Positions 33,297 through 41,572 are shown, numbered from the stretch's first letter. The stretch is 64,000 nt of DNA from CG2-30-58-95 sp964618215 (GCA_964618215.1 CAZTZE010000019.1:5659-69658), one strand, 5' to 3'. Numbers and translations: made by a program. Notes: generated by a model not told the origin, from the sequence alone.

Positions 33297-35093
33297 ATGA
33301 AACTATCCCAACTCTTCGGCCAGACCCTGCGCGACGCCCCGTCGGACGCCGAGGTTATAAGCCACCAACTGCTGATGCGCGCCGGATTCATCCGCCCGCT
33401 GGGGGCGGGGATTTTCTCGTACCTGCACCTCGCCAAACGCTCGATGATGAAGATCGAGGCCATCCTGCGCGACGAAATGGACAAGATCGGCGGGCAGGAA
33501 ATCTCGATGCCGGTCATTCATCCAGCTTCAGTATGGAAAGAGACCGGGCGCTGGTACCAGATCGGCTCGGAGATGGGGCGTTTCAAAGATAGGAACGATC
33601 ACGACATGGCCCTTGCCATGACCCACGAGGAAGTGGTCGCTGATTTGGTGCGCCGCGAAATCCAATCCTACAAGCAGTTGCCGCGGCTCATCTACCATAT
33701 CCAAACCAAGTGGCGCGATGACCCGCGTCCGCGCGCCGGGCTGATCCGCGTGCGTGAGTTCACCATGAAGGACAGTTACAGCCTGGACGCGGATTGGGAC
33801 GGGCTGGACAAACAGTACCGCGCCCATTACCAGGCCTATTTCAACATCTTCCGCCGCTGCGGACTGGACGTGACAGCGGTCAAGTCGGACACCGGTATGA
33901 TGGGCGGCAAGCTGGCACACGAGTTCATGTATCTGACGCCCATCGGCGAAGACACACTTATCCTGTGCGACGCCTGCGGCTACACTGCCAACCGGCAAGT
34001 GGCGCGCTTCCAAAAGACCTCCGCCGGCCCGGAGGAGTTGAAATCCATCGAGAAAGTCCATACTCCGGGCTGCAAGTCCATCGAAGACCTGGCAAATTTC
34101 CTCGGCGTGCCGAAATCCAAAACCGCCAAAGCCGTTTTCTTCATGGCGACCATTCCTGAAGGCGAAGAACTGACCGAGAAATTCATCTTTGCCATCCTGC
34201 GCGGCGACATGGAGTTGAACGAGACCAAACTTGCCAATGCCATCGGGGCGCGGGATTTGCGGCCTGCGACGGAGAACGAGATCAAAGCTGCCGGAGCAGT
34301 TCCGGGTTTTGCCTCGCCGGTCGGCATTGGGCGACCGCAAGGGTCGCCTCTACAAATCATTGTGGATGACATTATCCCCGAATCGCCTAATCTCGTAGCC
34401 GGCGCAAACGACGAAGGATACCACCTGCTCAATGTGAATTATGGCCGTGACTACACCGCCGACATCGTCACCGACATCGCCGCGGCGGACGAGGGTACGG
34501 CCTGCCCGGATTGCAGCCGTCCACTGCGGATATCGCGTGGCGTGGAGGTGGGCAACATCTTCAAACTCGGTACGCGCTACTCGGACGCCCTCGGCTGCAC
34601 CTATCTTGACAAGGACGGGCAGCAGAAACCGGTCATCATGGGTTCGTACGGCATCGGCGTGGGCCGCCTGCTGGCCTGCGTGGCCGAAGAACATCACGAC
34701 GACCATGGGCTGGTCTGGCCAATCACGGTTGCCCCCTTCCACGTCCATCTGGTTCTCTTGCGCGGAAAAGGCACGCCCCAGGCCGAAGAGACCGCCGATA
34801 AATTCTACGCCGACCTGCAAGCCGCGGGGATCGAAGTACTCTACGATGATCGCGACGAAAGCCCCGGCGTCAAGTTCAACGACGCGGACCTGATCGGCTG
34901 CCCCATCCGCATCACCGTCAGCGAGCGCGCGTTGAGCGCGGGTGGCGTCGAGCTGAAACTGCGCCATCACTCAGACAAAGCGATTGTGCCGCTCGACGAA
35001 ACGGTAGCCCGCCTCAGGTCCGAGATCGCCGCGCTGGAGGCCGAAATCGGCGCCAAAGTCCTCCCGGTGGATTACAATTCCACTGAAAACTAA
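33297..35093 (+). CDS. proS: Prolyl-tRNA synthetase, bacterial type with editing domain
   Basis: Charges tRNA-Pro; 598 aa, including an INS/YbaK editing domain (about residues 220-400) that hydrolyses Ala-tRNA-Pro. MKLSQLFGQTL start, motif 2 KWRDDPRPRAGLIRVREF, FTMKDSYSLD, motif 3 IMGSYGIGVGRLLA. ATG at 33297 follows CTGGAGA. A 24-bp palindromic unit (GGGCGACCGCAAGGGTCGCC plus 4, 34329-34352) inserts GRPQGSPL between FASPVGI and QIIVDD. It is preceded by the duplicated fragment and the RelE pair; how two ProRS types divide the work is unknown. Confidence 0.95.
   Translation: MKLSQLFGQTLRDAPSDAEVISHQLLMRAGFIRPLGAGIFSYLHLAKRSMMKIEAILRDEMDKIGGQEISMPVIHPASVWKETGRWYQIGSEMGRFKDRNDHDMALAMTHEEVVADLVRREIQSYKQLPRLIYHIQTKWRDDPRPRAGLIRVREFTMKDSYSLDADWDGLDKQYRAHYQAYFNIFRRCGLDVTAVKSDTGMMGGKLAHEFMYLTPIGEDTLILCDACGYTANRQVARFQKTSAGPEELKSIEKVHTPGCKSIEDLANFLGVPKSKTAKAVFFMATIPEGEELTEKFIFAILRGDMELNETKLANAIGARDLRPATENEIKAAGAVPGFASPVGIGRPQGSPLQIIVDDIIPESPNLVAGANDEGYHLLNVNYGRDYTADIVTDIAAADEGTACPDCSRPLRISRGVEVGNIFKLGTRYSDALGCTYLDKDGQQKPVIMGSYGIGVGRLLACVAEEHHDDHGLVWPITVAPFHVHLVLLRGKGTPQAEETADKFYADLQAAGIEVLYDDRDESPGVKFNDADLIGCPIRITVSERALSAGGVELKLRHHSDKAIVPLDETVARLRSEIAALEAEIGAKVLPVDYNSTEN
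34329..34352 (+). repeat. 24-bp palindromic micro-insertion inside proS
   Basis: GGGCGACCGCAAGGGTCGCC followed by TCTA encodes GRPQGSPL exactly between codons for PVGI and QIIVDD, a tight loop in the family. Unrelated in sequence to the CGCTCAGGGCA unit but of the same length. Confidence 0.6.
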
Positions 35094-35117
35094 TCACTTA
35101 TCACTGATTACTTGAAC

Positions 35118-35927
35118 ATGCCCGCCATTGACCTCGCCCACCTCAAATCCCAGGCCGCCCGGCTGATTGATACCTTTGATCAACCGGATTTTTTCGTCCG
35201 CCAACTACACGAAATGCTCGACTTTTATACCAACCTGACGCTGCGTCCGGCGCAAGCAGCCGTGCGCGCCTCCCTGCCCAGTTATCGCACGCCAAAGCCC
35301 GTGATGCGGCAAATCGAGAGAGAATTGGAAGCTCCGGCAGATCAATACCCGCTCCATGCAGTCGCGCTGACAAATGCCTTGTGGAAAGCCGGCTACCTGG
35401 AAACACGTCTACTGGCCTGCCATCTACTTGGCAGTATCCCCCCTGCCTCGGCTTTACCACTCTTTAGCCTTCTATCCGAGTGGATACTGCAATCAAAAGA
35501 CGCAGCAATCCAGCAAGCTTTATTGACAGACGCCTTTAGACGACTGCGTCGAGAGAATGCCGAGGTATTTCTACTGTTGATCGAGGAATGGCTCAATTCA
35601 ACCGATCACAGAATACAGGTTTGGGGTTTACGGGCGTTGCTCCCGCTGATAAACGAGCCTGGATTTGAGAACCTGCCATCCATCTTCCGCCTCCTGCGGC
35701 CGGCGCTTGAATCAGCCTCGCCGTCCACGCAACTGGATCTCCTCTCCTGTTTGCGCGCCCTGGAACGCGTATCGCTGACAGAAACCCTGCACTTCCTGCG
35801 TGAAGTCAGTTCTGCGTCTCAAAATCCACAGATGATTCGCATCCTGCGCCGTATGCTGCCATCTCTCCCGCTCGAGCTGCAAGAGGGGTTACGCGAGACT
35901 CTAAGAGTGCCCGCTAAAGGCTATTGA
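35118..35927 (+). CDS. AlkD-like HEAT-repeat protein
   Basis: A 269-aa all-helical protein with HEAT-like repeats (HAVALTNALWKAGYLETRLL, LLACHLLG, WSTD-type RIQVWGLRALLPL). Resembles DNA alkylation repair proteins (AlkD), but the catalytic Asp/Trp pattern cannot be confirmed by eye. ATG at 35118 is preferred over TTG at 35112. It overlaps the convergent membrane-protein gene by 7 nt. Confidence 0.6.
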   Translation: MPAIDLAHLKSQAARLIDTFDQPDFFVRQLHEMLDFYTNLTLRPAQAAVRASLPSYRTPKPVMRQIERELEAPADQYPLHAVALTNALWKAGYLETRLLACHLLGSIPPASALPLFSLLSEWILQSKDAAIQQALLTDAFRRLRRENAEVFLLLIEEWLNSTDHRIQVWGLRALLPLINEPGFENLPSIFRLLRPALESASPSTQLDLLSCLRALERVSLTETLHFLREVSSASQNPQMIRILRRMLPSLPLELQEGLRETLRVPAKGY

Positions 35928-36745
35928 CTGCCAGGAGATGATCTGGCTTGCATGCAAAAGTAGAGCAAGGCGTCCGTATCAAAGAGACAGGCAATCGTCT
36001 CGCCGCTCTTGAAATGAGCCAGCACTACCTGGTAAGTAAAACTGCTATACCCTGCATCATCTGCAAGCAGCATTGGGAAGCGCCCGAGGTCATCGCTCCA
36101 TTCCAGAGTATAGTCCTGTCCTCCCTGGCGGGCTATTTGAGCAACTTGACGGAAGGCCGCAGGGATCTTTTCATTGCCGGATACCTGCGCCTCTTGTATA
36201 TATCCGTTCATTTTATAAAGGGTTTTGCGCGCTTCCGCTGAATATAACGAAAAACTACCGATTAGGATGGCGAGTAAAACCAATGCCATCGGAATCTTCA
36301 AGGAACGCGCCCCCCAGCCGTGTGAGCGGATATTATTTTGAAATGACCCAGCCGCCCAGCGGAACAAACCGCTCAATGGGATAAACATCACCGCAATCGG
36401 CATGCCGATATATACATAAGTGAGGAGTACTACCGCTACCTGCCCGCCGCCGGCCAAGGCGTTCACCACGCTGGTAATAATCATGGCCAGGGTTCCCAGA
36501 AGAGACGCAACTGCCACCCCAATCACGCCTTGTTCCGGCCAATTGACCACATAACCCATGGCTGCGCCCGCCAGAGTAGTCAAAATCACGTGATTGAAGA
36601 CCGCGGACGCGTCCAGGTATAACGGGATATCGCGAATGTAAATATGATTGATCGTGGCTGAAACCAGGCTGTAGATGAACCCCACCCCGGCCCCAAATAG
36701 TAAGCCCAGTATTCTTTTTCCGACCAGATTTTGCGCATTTAACAT
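35921..36745 (-). CDS. Membrane protein of unknown function
   Basis: A 274-aa protein with five hydrophobic helices in the first 165 residues (GKRILGLLFGAGVGFIYSLV, ILTTLAGAAMGYVV, GVIGVAVASLLGTLAMIIT, VVLLTYVYIGMPIAVMFI, IPMALVLLAILIGSFSLY) and a soluble C-terminal domain of about 100 residues (EWSDDLGRFPMLLADDAG, SGETIACLFDTD). Not recognised. ATG at 36745 with GAAGGAG 8 nt upstream. Confidence 0.7.
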   Translation of the reverse strand: MLNAQNLVGKRILGLLFGAGVGFIYSLVSATINHIYIRDIPLYLDASAVFNHVILTTLAGAAMGYVVNWPEQGVIGVAVASLLGTLAMIITSVVNALAGGGQVAVVLLTYVYIGMPIAVMFIPLSGLFRWAAGSFQNNIRSHGWGARSLKIPMALVLLAILIGSFSLYSAEARKTLYKMNGYIQEAQVSGNEKIPAAFRQVAQIARQGGQDYTLEWSDDLGRFPMLLADDAGYSSFTYQVVLAHFKSGETIACLFDTDALLYFCMQARSSPGSQ

Positions 36746-36786
36746 TAATGGTACTCCTTCATGCAACTACTAGTTAAAAAGACTCA

Positions 36787-36992
36787 TTGGGAATCGCCGT
36801 GATTAAACCTTTTGCCTGCCCTGCCGTCTCGCACCGGCGTGCCGCCGTTGTTCGCGGCACGAACGGTGGCGGGCTAGGCCAGGGGACACGGATTACACAG
36901 ATCCGCTACGCGCACGAAAAAAACACGGATTTTTAGGGTTTTTTCCGTGAGATTCCGTGAAATCCGTGTACAGAATCACGGCAAATCCCAGA
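36787..36992. repeat. Dispersed repeat, copy A, with near-perfect inverted ends
   Basis: Left end TTGGGAATCGCCGTGATT, right end AATCACGGCAAATCCCAG. The body (GCCCTGCCGTCTCGCACC, GCCGCCGTTGTTCGCGGC, CCAGGGGACACGGAT, GAAATCCGTGTACAGAATC) is shared with 63621-63829. It lies between the 36.7-kb membrane gene and rpsO; nothing coding is seen in 36746-37009. Confidence 0.75.
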
Positions 36993-37009
36993 GAGCCGTT
37001 AAAAACAAA

Positions 37010-37043
37010 CGGGATTATACCTTCATTTTCTGGTATAATCCCG
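37010..37043. promoter_or_regulatory. Symmetric palindromic promoter upstream of rpsO
   Basis: CGGGATTATACC (37010-37021) and GGTATAATCCCG (37032-37043) are exact complements separated by 10 nt. A TATAAT thus stands on each strand pointing outward: the right one (37034-37039) toward rpsO, the left one toward the upstream membrane gene. Either a bidirectional promoter or a promoter covered by an operator. Confidence 0.5.
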
Positions 37044-37121
37044 CCCGTGACTGGTCCTACCCGCGGCGCTGCTGCCGGTATGGAGACCTGCAAAATATTA
37101 TCGAAGGAGAAAGCATACGTC

Positions 37122-37394
37122 ATGCCGCTCAATAAAGAAGTCAAGACCAAACTGATCACCGATTACCACCGCCACGAGACCGATACCGGTTCGCCAGAAG
37201 TGCAGGTGGCCATCCTGACCACTCGCATCAATCAGTTGACTGCCCACCTGCGCGCCAACACACACGATGAATCCTGCCGTCACGGCCTGCTCAAGCTGGT
37301 CGGGCAGCGCCGCCGGTTGCTGGCTTATCTACGCAAGGCGGAGTACCAGCGTTACCTGGTGCTGACCGATCAGTTGAAACTTCGCCGCAAATAG
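37122..37394 (+). CDS. rpsO: 30S ribosomal protein S15
   Basis: Primary 16S rRNA-binding protein of 90 aa; MPLNKEVKTKLITDYHRHE, TGSPEVQVAILTTRINQLT, HLRANTHDESCRHGLLKLV, QRRRLLAYLRK are the family sequence. ATG at 37122 follows GAAGGAGAA. Upstream of pnp, the classical order. Confidence 0.98.
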   Translation: MPLNKEVKTKLITDYHRHETDTGSPEVQVAILTTRINQLTAHLRANTHDESCRHGLLKLVGQRRRLLAYLRKAEYQRYLVLTDQLKLRRK

Positions 37395-37406
37395 AAAGTG
37401 GTTCGC

Positions 37407-37439
37407 CCGAGTAGATGGGCATCGGCCCATCTACTCTTT
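37407..37439 (+). terminator. Intrinsic terminator after rpsO
   Basis: GAGTAGATGGGC-atcg-GCCCATCTACTC, a 12-bp stem, followed by five T. Would separate rpsO from pnp, unless read-through occurs. Confidence 0.85.
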
Positions 37440-37558
37440 TTATTCACCCGCCCGTCGGGAATTGAATAGTGCTGACAACACTCATTGTATATTCGTTCAT
37501 TCGTTATACAACAGCCGTTGCCGCCGCTCTTCAGTCCCTGACCAGGCGGGAATAAGTA

Positions 37559-37578
37559 GCGCAAAATTAATTTTGCGC
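37559..37578. promoter_or_regulatory. Perfect 20-bp palindrome before the pnp ribosome-binding site
   Basis: GCGCAAAATTAATTTTGCGC ends 3 nt before CAGGAG of pnp. As RNA it folds into a hairpin at the 5' end; in other bacteria PNPase autoregulates through RNase III cleavage of a leader hairpin, so this could be such a site. Confidence 0.5.
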
Positions 37579-37593
37579 AACAGGAGAAATATT

Positions 37594-39837
37594 ATGAAAC
37601 CCGAAACAAAACGCTACACCGCAACAGTGGGCAGCCGGACTATTGCCATTGAAACCGGCAAACTGGCCGCCCAGGCCGGTGGCGCCGTAACCGTTCACCT
37701 GAACGACACGGTCATCTTCGCCGCCGCCACCATGGGCGGTGTCCGCGAGGGGATTGACTTCTTCCCCCTCAGCGTGGACTACGAAGAGCGCATGTACGCC
37801 GGCGGCAAAATCCCCGGCTCGTTCTTCCGCCGCGAAGGCCGCCCGTCCACCGACGCCATCCTGACCGCCCGCCTCACCGACCGCCCGCTGCGCCCACTCT
37901 TCCCCGAAGGCATGCGCAACGAAGTCCAGATCATCATGTATTCGCTCTCGGCAGACGCTGAAAATCCGCTCGACATCTTGGCCATCAACGCCGCTTCGGC
38001 CGCCATTATGATTTCCGACATTCCCTGGAACGGCCCGGTGGCGGCGGTACGCGTCGGGCGCGTGGACGGACAGTTCGTCGCCTATCCCACCTTCGCCGAA
38101 ATGGACAAATCCGATCTCGACCTGCGCATCGCTGGCACGCGGGAGGCGATCCTGATGGTCGAGTGCGGCGCGGATGAAGTCCCCGAAGATATCATGGTCG
38201 CCGCGCTGGAATTCGGGCACAAAGCCCTCCAGCCGTTGATTGAGCTGCAATTTCAGATGCAGGCCGAGATCGGCAAGCCCAAGCATGAAGTCACCCTCTT
38301 CGTACCGGATGCCGATTTACAAAAGAAAGTATTCGAGCGCGTCAGCGGCGCGATCAGCAGCCTGCTCGACAAACCCCTGACGAAGAATGAATTCTACGGC
38401 GGGATGACGAGCCTCAAAGACGAAATTGTCGCCGAAATGTGCACTGTGCCAGACGGCGGCAACGCGGCGGGCTACCCGACGCTGGCCTCCGTCCGAGAGG
38501 CCTTCGACCAGACCGAGCAGACCATCGTCCGCGAGCGCATCCTGAACCTGGGCAAACGCCCGGATGGCCGCGCCCCGGCCGATATCCGCCCGATCTGGTG
38601 CGAGGTCGGATTCAGTCCGCGGGCGCACGGCTCAGGTCTCTTTACGCGCGGCGAGACCCAGGTCCTGACTCTCGCCACGCTCGGGACATTGCGCGAGTCC
38701 CAGGAAATTGACACCCTCAGCCCGGTGGACACCAAGCGTTACATGCACCATTACAATTTCCCGCCCTTCTCCACCGGCGAGACCAAAATGCTGCGCGGCC
38801 AGAGCCGGCGCGAGGTCGGGCACGGCGCGCTGGCCGAACGCGCCCTCGAGCCGGTCATTCCGGCCCAGGAGACGTTCCCATACACGCTGCGGCTGGTATC
38901 TGAAGTCCTGGCCTCCAACGGCTCGTCTTCGATGGCCTCCGTCTGCGGCTCGACACTGGCGCTGATGGATACCGGCGTACCGATCAAGGCTCCGGTAGCC
39001 GGCGTGGCCATGGGCCTGGTCAAGGAAGGTGAGCGTTACCAGATCTTGACCGACATCCAGGGCGCCGAAGACCACCTCGGCGACATGGATTTCAAAGTGG
39101 CCGGGACATCCCGGGGCATCACCGCCCTGCAGATGGACATCAAAATCTCCGGCCTGAGCGCCGAGATCATGAAGCAGGCGCTCGAACAGGCGCGCCAGGC
39201 GCGGCTCTTCATCCTGGATAAGATGCTGGAAGTACTGCCCGCACCGCGCCCGGACCTCAAGCCGCACACCCCGCGTGTCACCATCGTCAAGATCCCGGTG
39301 GATAAGATCGGCGCCATCATCGGCCCCGGCGGCAAGAACATCCGCGCCCTGCAGGAAGAGACCAAGACCAGGATTGACGTCGAGGAAGACGGCACGATCT
39401 ACATCGCCGCGACCGACGGCGTGGGCGCAGAGATGGCCCGCGAGCGCATCGAAGCCATCACCGAGACGCCGCAGTTGGGGCGCATCTACACCGGCAAGGT
39501 CGTGCGCGTGGCCGATTTCGGCGCCTTCGTCGAGATCTTGCCCGGCACGGATGGCATGGTGCATATCTCACAACTGGACAGCGAGCGTGTCGAAAAAGTT
39601 GAAGACGTGGTGCGACTCGGCGACGAGGTGACTGTAATGGTCACGGGCATTGATCCGATGGGCAAGATCCGCCTCTCTCGCCAGGCTGTGCTCGAGGGCT
39701 GGACAGTGGAAGAAGCCCAGGAGCGCGACGGGCGCAAGAGCGGCGGAGGCCGTCCCGGTGGTGGTCGCCCCGGGGGCGGACGCCCTGGCGGAGGCCGCGA
39801 CGACAATCGCCGCGGCGGCGGGTACAATCGCAGATGA
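37594..39837 (+). CDS. pnp: Polynucleotide phosphorylase
   Basis: 3'-5' phosphorolytic exoribonuclease, 747 aa. Two RNase PH cores (first with FFPLSVDYEERMYAGGKIPG, second with GQSRREVGHGALAERAL and the phosphate/metal region SNGSSSMASVCGS), KH domain (GAIIGPGGKNIRALQEETK), S1 domain (GKVVRVADFGAFVEILPGTD). The tail is a GGGRPGGGRPGGG low-complexity, Arg-Gly-rich stretch. ATG at 37594 has CAGGAG. Part of RNA degradation complexes. Confidence 0.97.
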   Translation: MKPETKRYTATVGSRTIAIETGKLAAQAGGAVTVHLNDTVIFAAATMGGVREGIDFFPLSVDYEERMYAGGKIPGSFFRREGRPSTDAILTARLTDRPLRPLFPEGMRNEVQIIMYSLSADAENPLDILAINAASAAIMISDIPWNGPVAAVRVGRVDGQFVAYPTFAEMDKSDLDLRIAGTREAILMVECGADEVPEDIMVAALEFGHKALQPLIELQFQMQAEIGKPKHEVTLFVPDADLQKKVFERVSGAISSLLDKPLTKNEFYGGMTSLKDEIVAEMCTVPDGGNAAGYPTLASVREAFDQTEQTIVRERILNLGKRPDGRAPADIRPIWCEVGFSPRAHGSGLFTRGETQVLTLATLGTLRESQEIDTLSPVDTKRYMHHYNFPPFSTGETKMLRGQSRREVGHGALAERALEPVIPAQETFPYTLRLVSEVLASNGSSSMASVCGSTLALMDTGVPIKAPVAGVAMGLVKEGERYQILTDIQGAEDHLGDMDFKVAGTSRGITALQMDIKISGLSAEIMKQALEQARQARLFILDKMLEVLPAPRPDLKPHTPRVTIVKIPVDKIGAIIGPGGKNIRALQEETKTRIDVEEDGTIYIAATDGVGAEMARERIEAITETPQLGRIYTGKVVRVADFGAFVEILPGTDGMVHISQLDSERVEKVEDVVRLGDEVTVMVTGIDPMGKIRLSRQAVLEGWTVEEAQERDGRKSGGGRPGGGRPGGGRPGGGRDDNRRGGGYNRR

Positions 39838-39846
39838 TAAAGTTCG

Positions 39847-39880
39847 GTACGACGCACTCGCAAGGTGCGTCGTACTTTTT
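39847..39880 (+). terminator. Intrinsic terminator after pnp
   Basis: GTACGACGCAC-tcgcaag-GTGCGTCGTAC, 11-bp stem, followed by five T. Confidence 0.88.
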
Positions 39881-39905
39881 CAGGCGAATTGATCCTCATC
39901 CTTTC

Positions 39906-39934
39906 TTGACCATTGGTTTTATGTGGATTATAAT
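39906..39934 (+). promoter_or_regulatory. Promoter of the mazEF-like operon
   Basis: TTGACC, 17 bp, TATAAT, followed by CAGGAGGTG before the antitoxin ATG. Near consensus. Confidence 0.75.
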
Positions 39935-39966
39935 ATGGATAACTATCAACGTTCAGGAGGTGAGCG

Positions 39967-40200
39967 ATGAAAACTATTCAAATGACAATTGACGAACCCT
40001 TGTTGACTGCAGTGGATGAGGCAATTACAGGCTTGAACACCACGCGCTCCGCCTTCATCCGGGAGGCTTTATCGCTGGCTTTGCAACGATATAAAATCGC
40101 GCAATTCGAGCAAAAACATGCCGAAGGCTACGCCCGGCGCCCCGTCGAGCCTGGCGAGTTCGACGTGTGGGAAGTAGAGCAAGCCTGGGGAAATTCATGA
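39967..40200 (+). CDS. Ribbon-helix-helix antitoxin (MazE/CopG-like)
   Basis: A 77-aa protein; N-terminal RHH domain MKTIQMTIDEPLLTAVDEAI, TTRSAFIREALSLALQRY, then a disordered acidic tail (EFDVWEVEQAWGNS) typical of toxin-binding segments. Its TGA overlaps the ATG of the MazF-like gene, indicating translational coupling. Confidence 0.87.
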   Translation: MKTIQMTIDEPLLTAVDEAITGLNTTRSAFIREALSLALQRYKIAQFEQKHAEGYARRPVEPGEFDVWEVEQAWGNS

Positions 40201-40526
40201 AACGCGGCGACGTCCGCTGGTATTCGTTCAAAGCACCAGATAAGCGGCGTCCAGTGCTGATCTTGACGCGCACGTCGGCTATTGGGTTCTTGAACGCGCT
40301 GACCGTTGCGCCAATCACCACTACGGTGCGCGATATTCCTTCGGAAGTCTTTCTCGGCCGGGAAGATGGCTTGCTGACTGATTGCGCTGCGAATTTCGAT
40401 AACATCCAGACAGTTCCAAAACATCAAATCGGTTCGCTGATCATGTCGCTATCGCCGCTGAGAATGCGTGAGGTGAGCCGGGCGATCCGCTTTGCGCTGG
40501 GGACGGACGAGGATCGTAATGTGTGA
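40197..40526 (+). CDS. MazF/PemK-family mRNA interferase toxin
   Basis: A 109-aa CcdB/PemK barrel: RGDVRWYSFKAPDKRRPVLILT with the catalytic RPVLIL, TVAPITTTVRDIPSEV, DGLLTDCAANFDNIQTV, and RMREVSRAIRFALG. All parts of the family are present. The TGA overlaps the GTG of the following uroD-like remnant. Confidence 0.9.
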   Translation: MKRGDVRWYSFKAPDKRRPVLILTRTSAIGFLNALTVAPITTTVRDIPSEVFLGREDGLLTDCAANFDNIQTVPKHQIGSLIMSLSPLRMREVSRAIRFALGTDEDRNV

Positions 40527-40639
40527 GGGTTAGAGATCGTTTCATTGCCGCGCTGGAACGCCGCCCGCTCGCAGGAAGGGTGCCGTACTTCGAGCTGATG
40601 CTCGATGTGTGGAGGCGGGGAGGGAATTATCGTGCATAG
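40523..40639 (+). pseudogene. URO-D-like remnant 1: N-terminus fused to C-terminus
   Basis: A 38-codon frame: RDRFIAALERRPLAGRVPYFE is the start of uroporphyrinogen-decarboxylase-superfamily proteins, directly joined to LMLDVWRRGGNYRA, the end of remnants 2 and 3. About 300 central codons are missing in frame. It follows the MazF-like gene with a 4-nt overlap (GTGA). Confidence 0.65.
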
Positions 40640-40643
40640 TTGC

Positions 40644-40671
40644 TTGACTTTTCGGGTGGGGAAATTATAAT
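40644..40671 (+). promoter_or_regulatory. Repeated promoter, copy 1
   Basis: TTGACT, 16 bp, TATAAT, right after the stop of remnant 1. Would drive the antitoxin at 40744. Identical layout at 41410 and 42340. Confidence 0.65.
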
Positions 40672-40743
40672 GAGTCGCAGTCGGCGGCGCTTGCCTCGCC
40701 GCGTGATTTGGCGTAGAATGAGCACAGACGAGGAGAATGTGTA

Positions 40744-40992
40744 ATGACCACTTTCACTCTAAAACGTCAATTTATCACCGACGCCACCGGCCAGCCGGTC
40801 GGCGTGATTGTACCGTTGGAGGAATTCGCGATGGTGGAAGCGCTGCTGAGGCAACAATCCCTTACCGGCGAAACGGAAAAAATCGCGAAGATGGAGCAAG
40901 CCGTCCAAGATCGTCTCTTTATGGCAGATTTGAGCGAGACGATGGAGACATTTGCCAGGGTTGATGCCGAATGGTGGGAGCCAGCCCAATGA
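40744..40992 (+). CDS. Antitoxin, Phd/YefM-like
   Basis: An 82-aa protein with FITDATGQPVGVIVPLEEFA, the beta-strand/helix start seen in Phd/YefM-type antitoxins with PemK partners, and an acidic C-terminal tail. Its TGA overlaps the ATG of the next gene by 4 nt. A partner for the truncated MazF-like protein. Confidence 0.7.
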   Translation: MTTFTLKRQFITDATGQPVGVIVPLEEFAMVEALLRQQSLTGETEKIAKMEQAVQDRLFMADLSETMETFARVDAEWWEPAQ

Positions 40993-41204
40993 CATACCAG
41001 TGGCATGTGTTTCTCGCATCGCTTGAGCCAGTGCAGGGCGCGGAGCAAGCCGGCGCGGCGGGCTTGCATGTGGATTCGATTGCCTTGTGCTATCAGATTC
41101 GCACGCTGGACAAAAGCCGGCTGGAACAAGATATGGGTGAACTAGCCGACGCTGGGCTGCGCCAAGCCATCCACGACGCGATGCGGTTTCAGTTGGATAT
41201 GTAG
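40989..41204 (+). pseudogene. MazF/PemK-like toxin with internal deletion
   Basis: A 71-aa frame. The N-terminus MTYQWHVFLASLEPVQGAEQAG and the C-terminus HVDSIALCYQIRTLDKSRLE are both strongly MazF-like, but the family's catalytic stretch (RPVLV-type strand and the following core, roughly 35-40 residues) is missing between AEQAG and AAGLHVDS. The frame is kept. The toxin should be inactive; an intact antitoxin remains. Confidence 0.6.
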
Positions 41205-41405
41205 GTTACGTGGCGAGAATATGGCGCGCTGGACACAGGCGCGGACGAGGCTGTGATCGCATCGGCACGCTACGCCCTCCGGCATGGGATGCCGGGCGGG
41301 GGCTACATCTTCTCCACCAGCAATTGTATTTACAACGGTATGCGGCTGGAACGCTACGAGCTGATGCTCGATGTGTGGAGGCGGGAAGGGAATTATCCGG
41401 CATAG
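41205..41405 (+). pseudogene. URO-D-like remnant 2: C-terminal 66 codons
   Basis: Open frame without a start: WREYGALDTGADEAVIASA, GMPGGGYIFSTSNCIYNGM, LERYELMLDVWRREGNYPA. GGGYIFSTSN is the strand of the URO-D/methyltransferase superfamily active site, followed by the family's C-terminal helix. It has been cut off at its 5' side directly at the stop of the truncated MazF gene. Confidence 0.7.
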
Positions 41406-41409
41406 TTGC

Positions 41410-41438
41410 TTGACTTTTCTGGTGGGGTAAATTATGAT
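41410..41438 (+). promoter_or_regulatory. Repeated promoter, copy 2
   Basis: TTGACT, 17 bp, TATGAT, directly after remnant 2. Precedes the antitoxin at 41573. Confidence 0.55.
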
Positions 41439-41572
41439 GATTATCAGTGGCATGAGTTAGCCCGCAAGAAGTATGTAAGTCCGTATTTAACGTCAGGATT
41501 GCCGCATGGGATATAGTTTCCAAAGTGGCATCGGTGGCAGCTATAGTTCCAGAGTTTTTCGTGGAGGTAGTG

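Noticed and set aside
36957..37121. Extension of rpsO upstream
   Set aside because: It runs through the repeat and the promoter; S15 proteins start at MPLNKE-like sequence.
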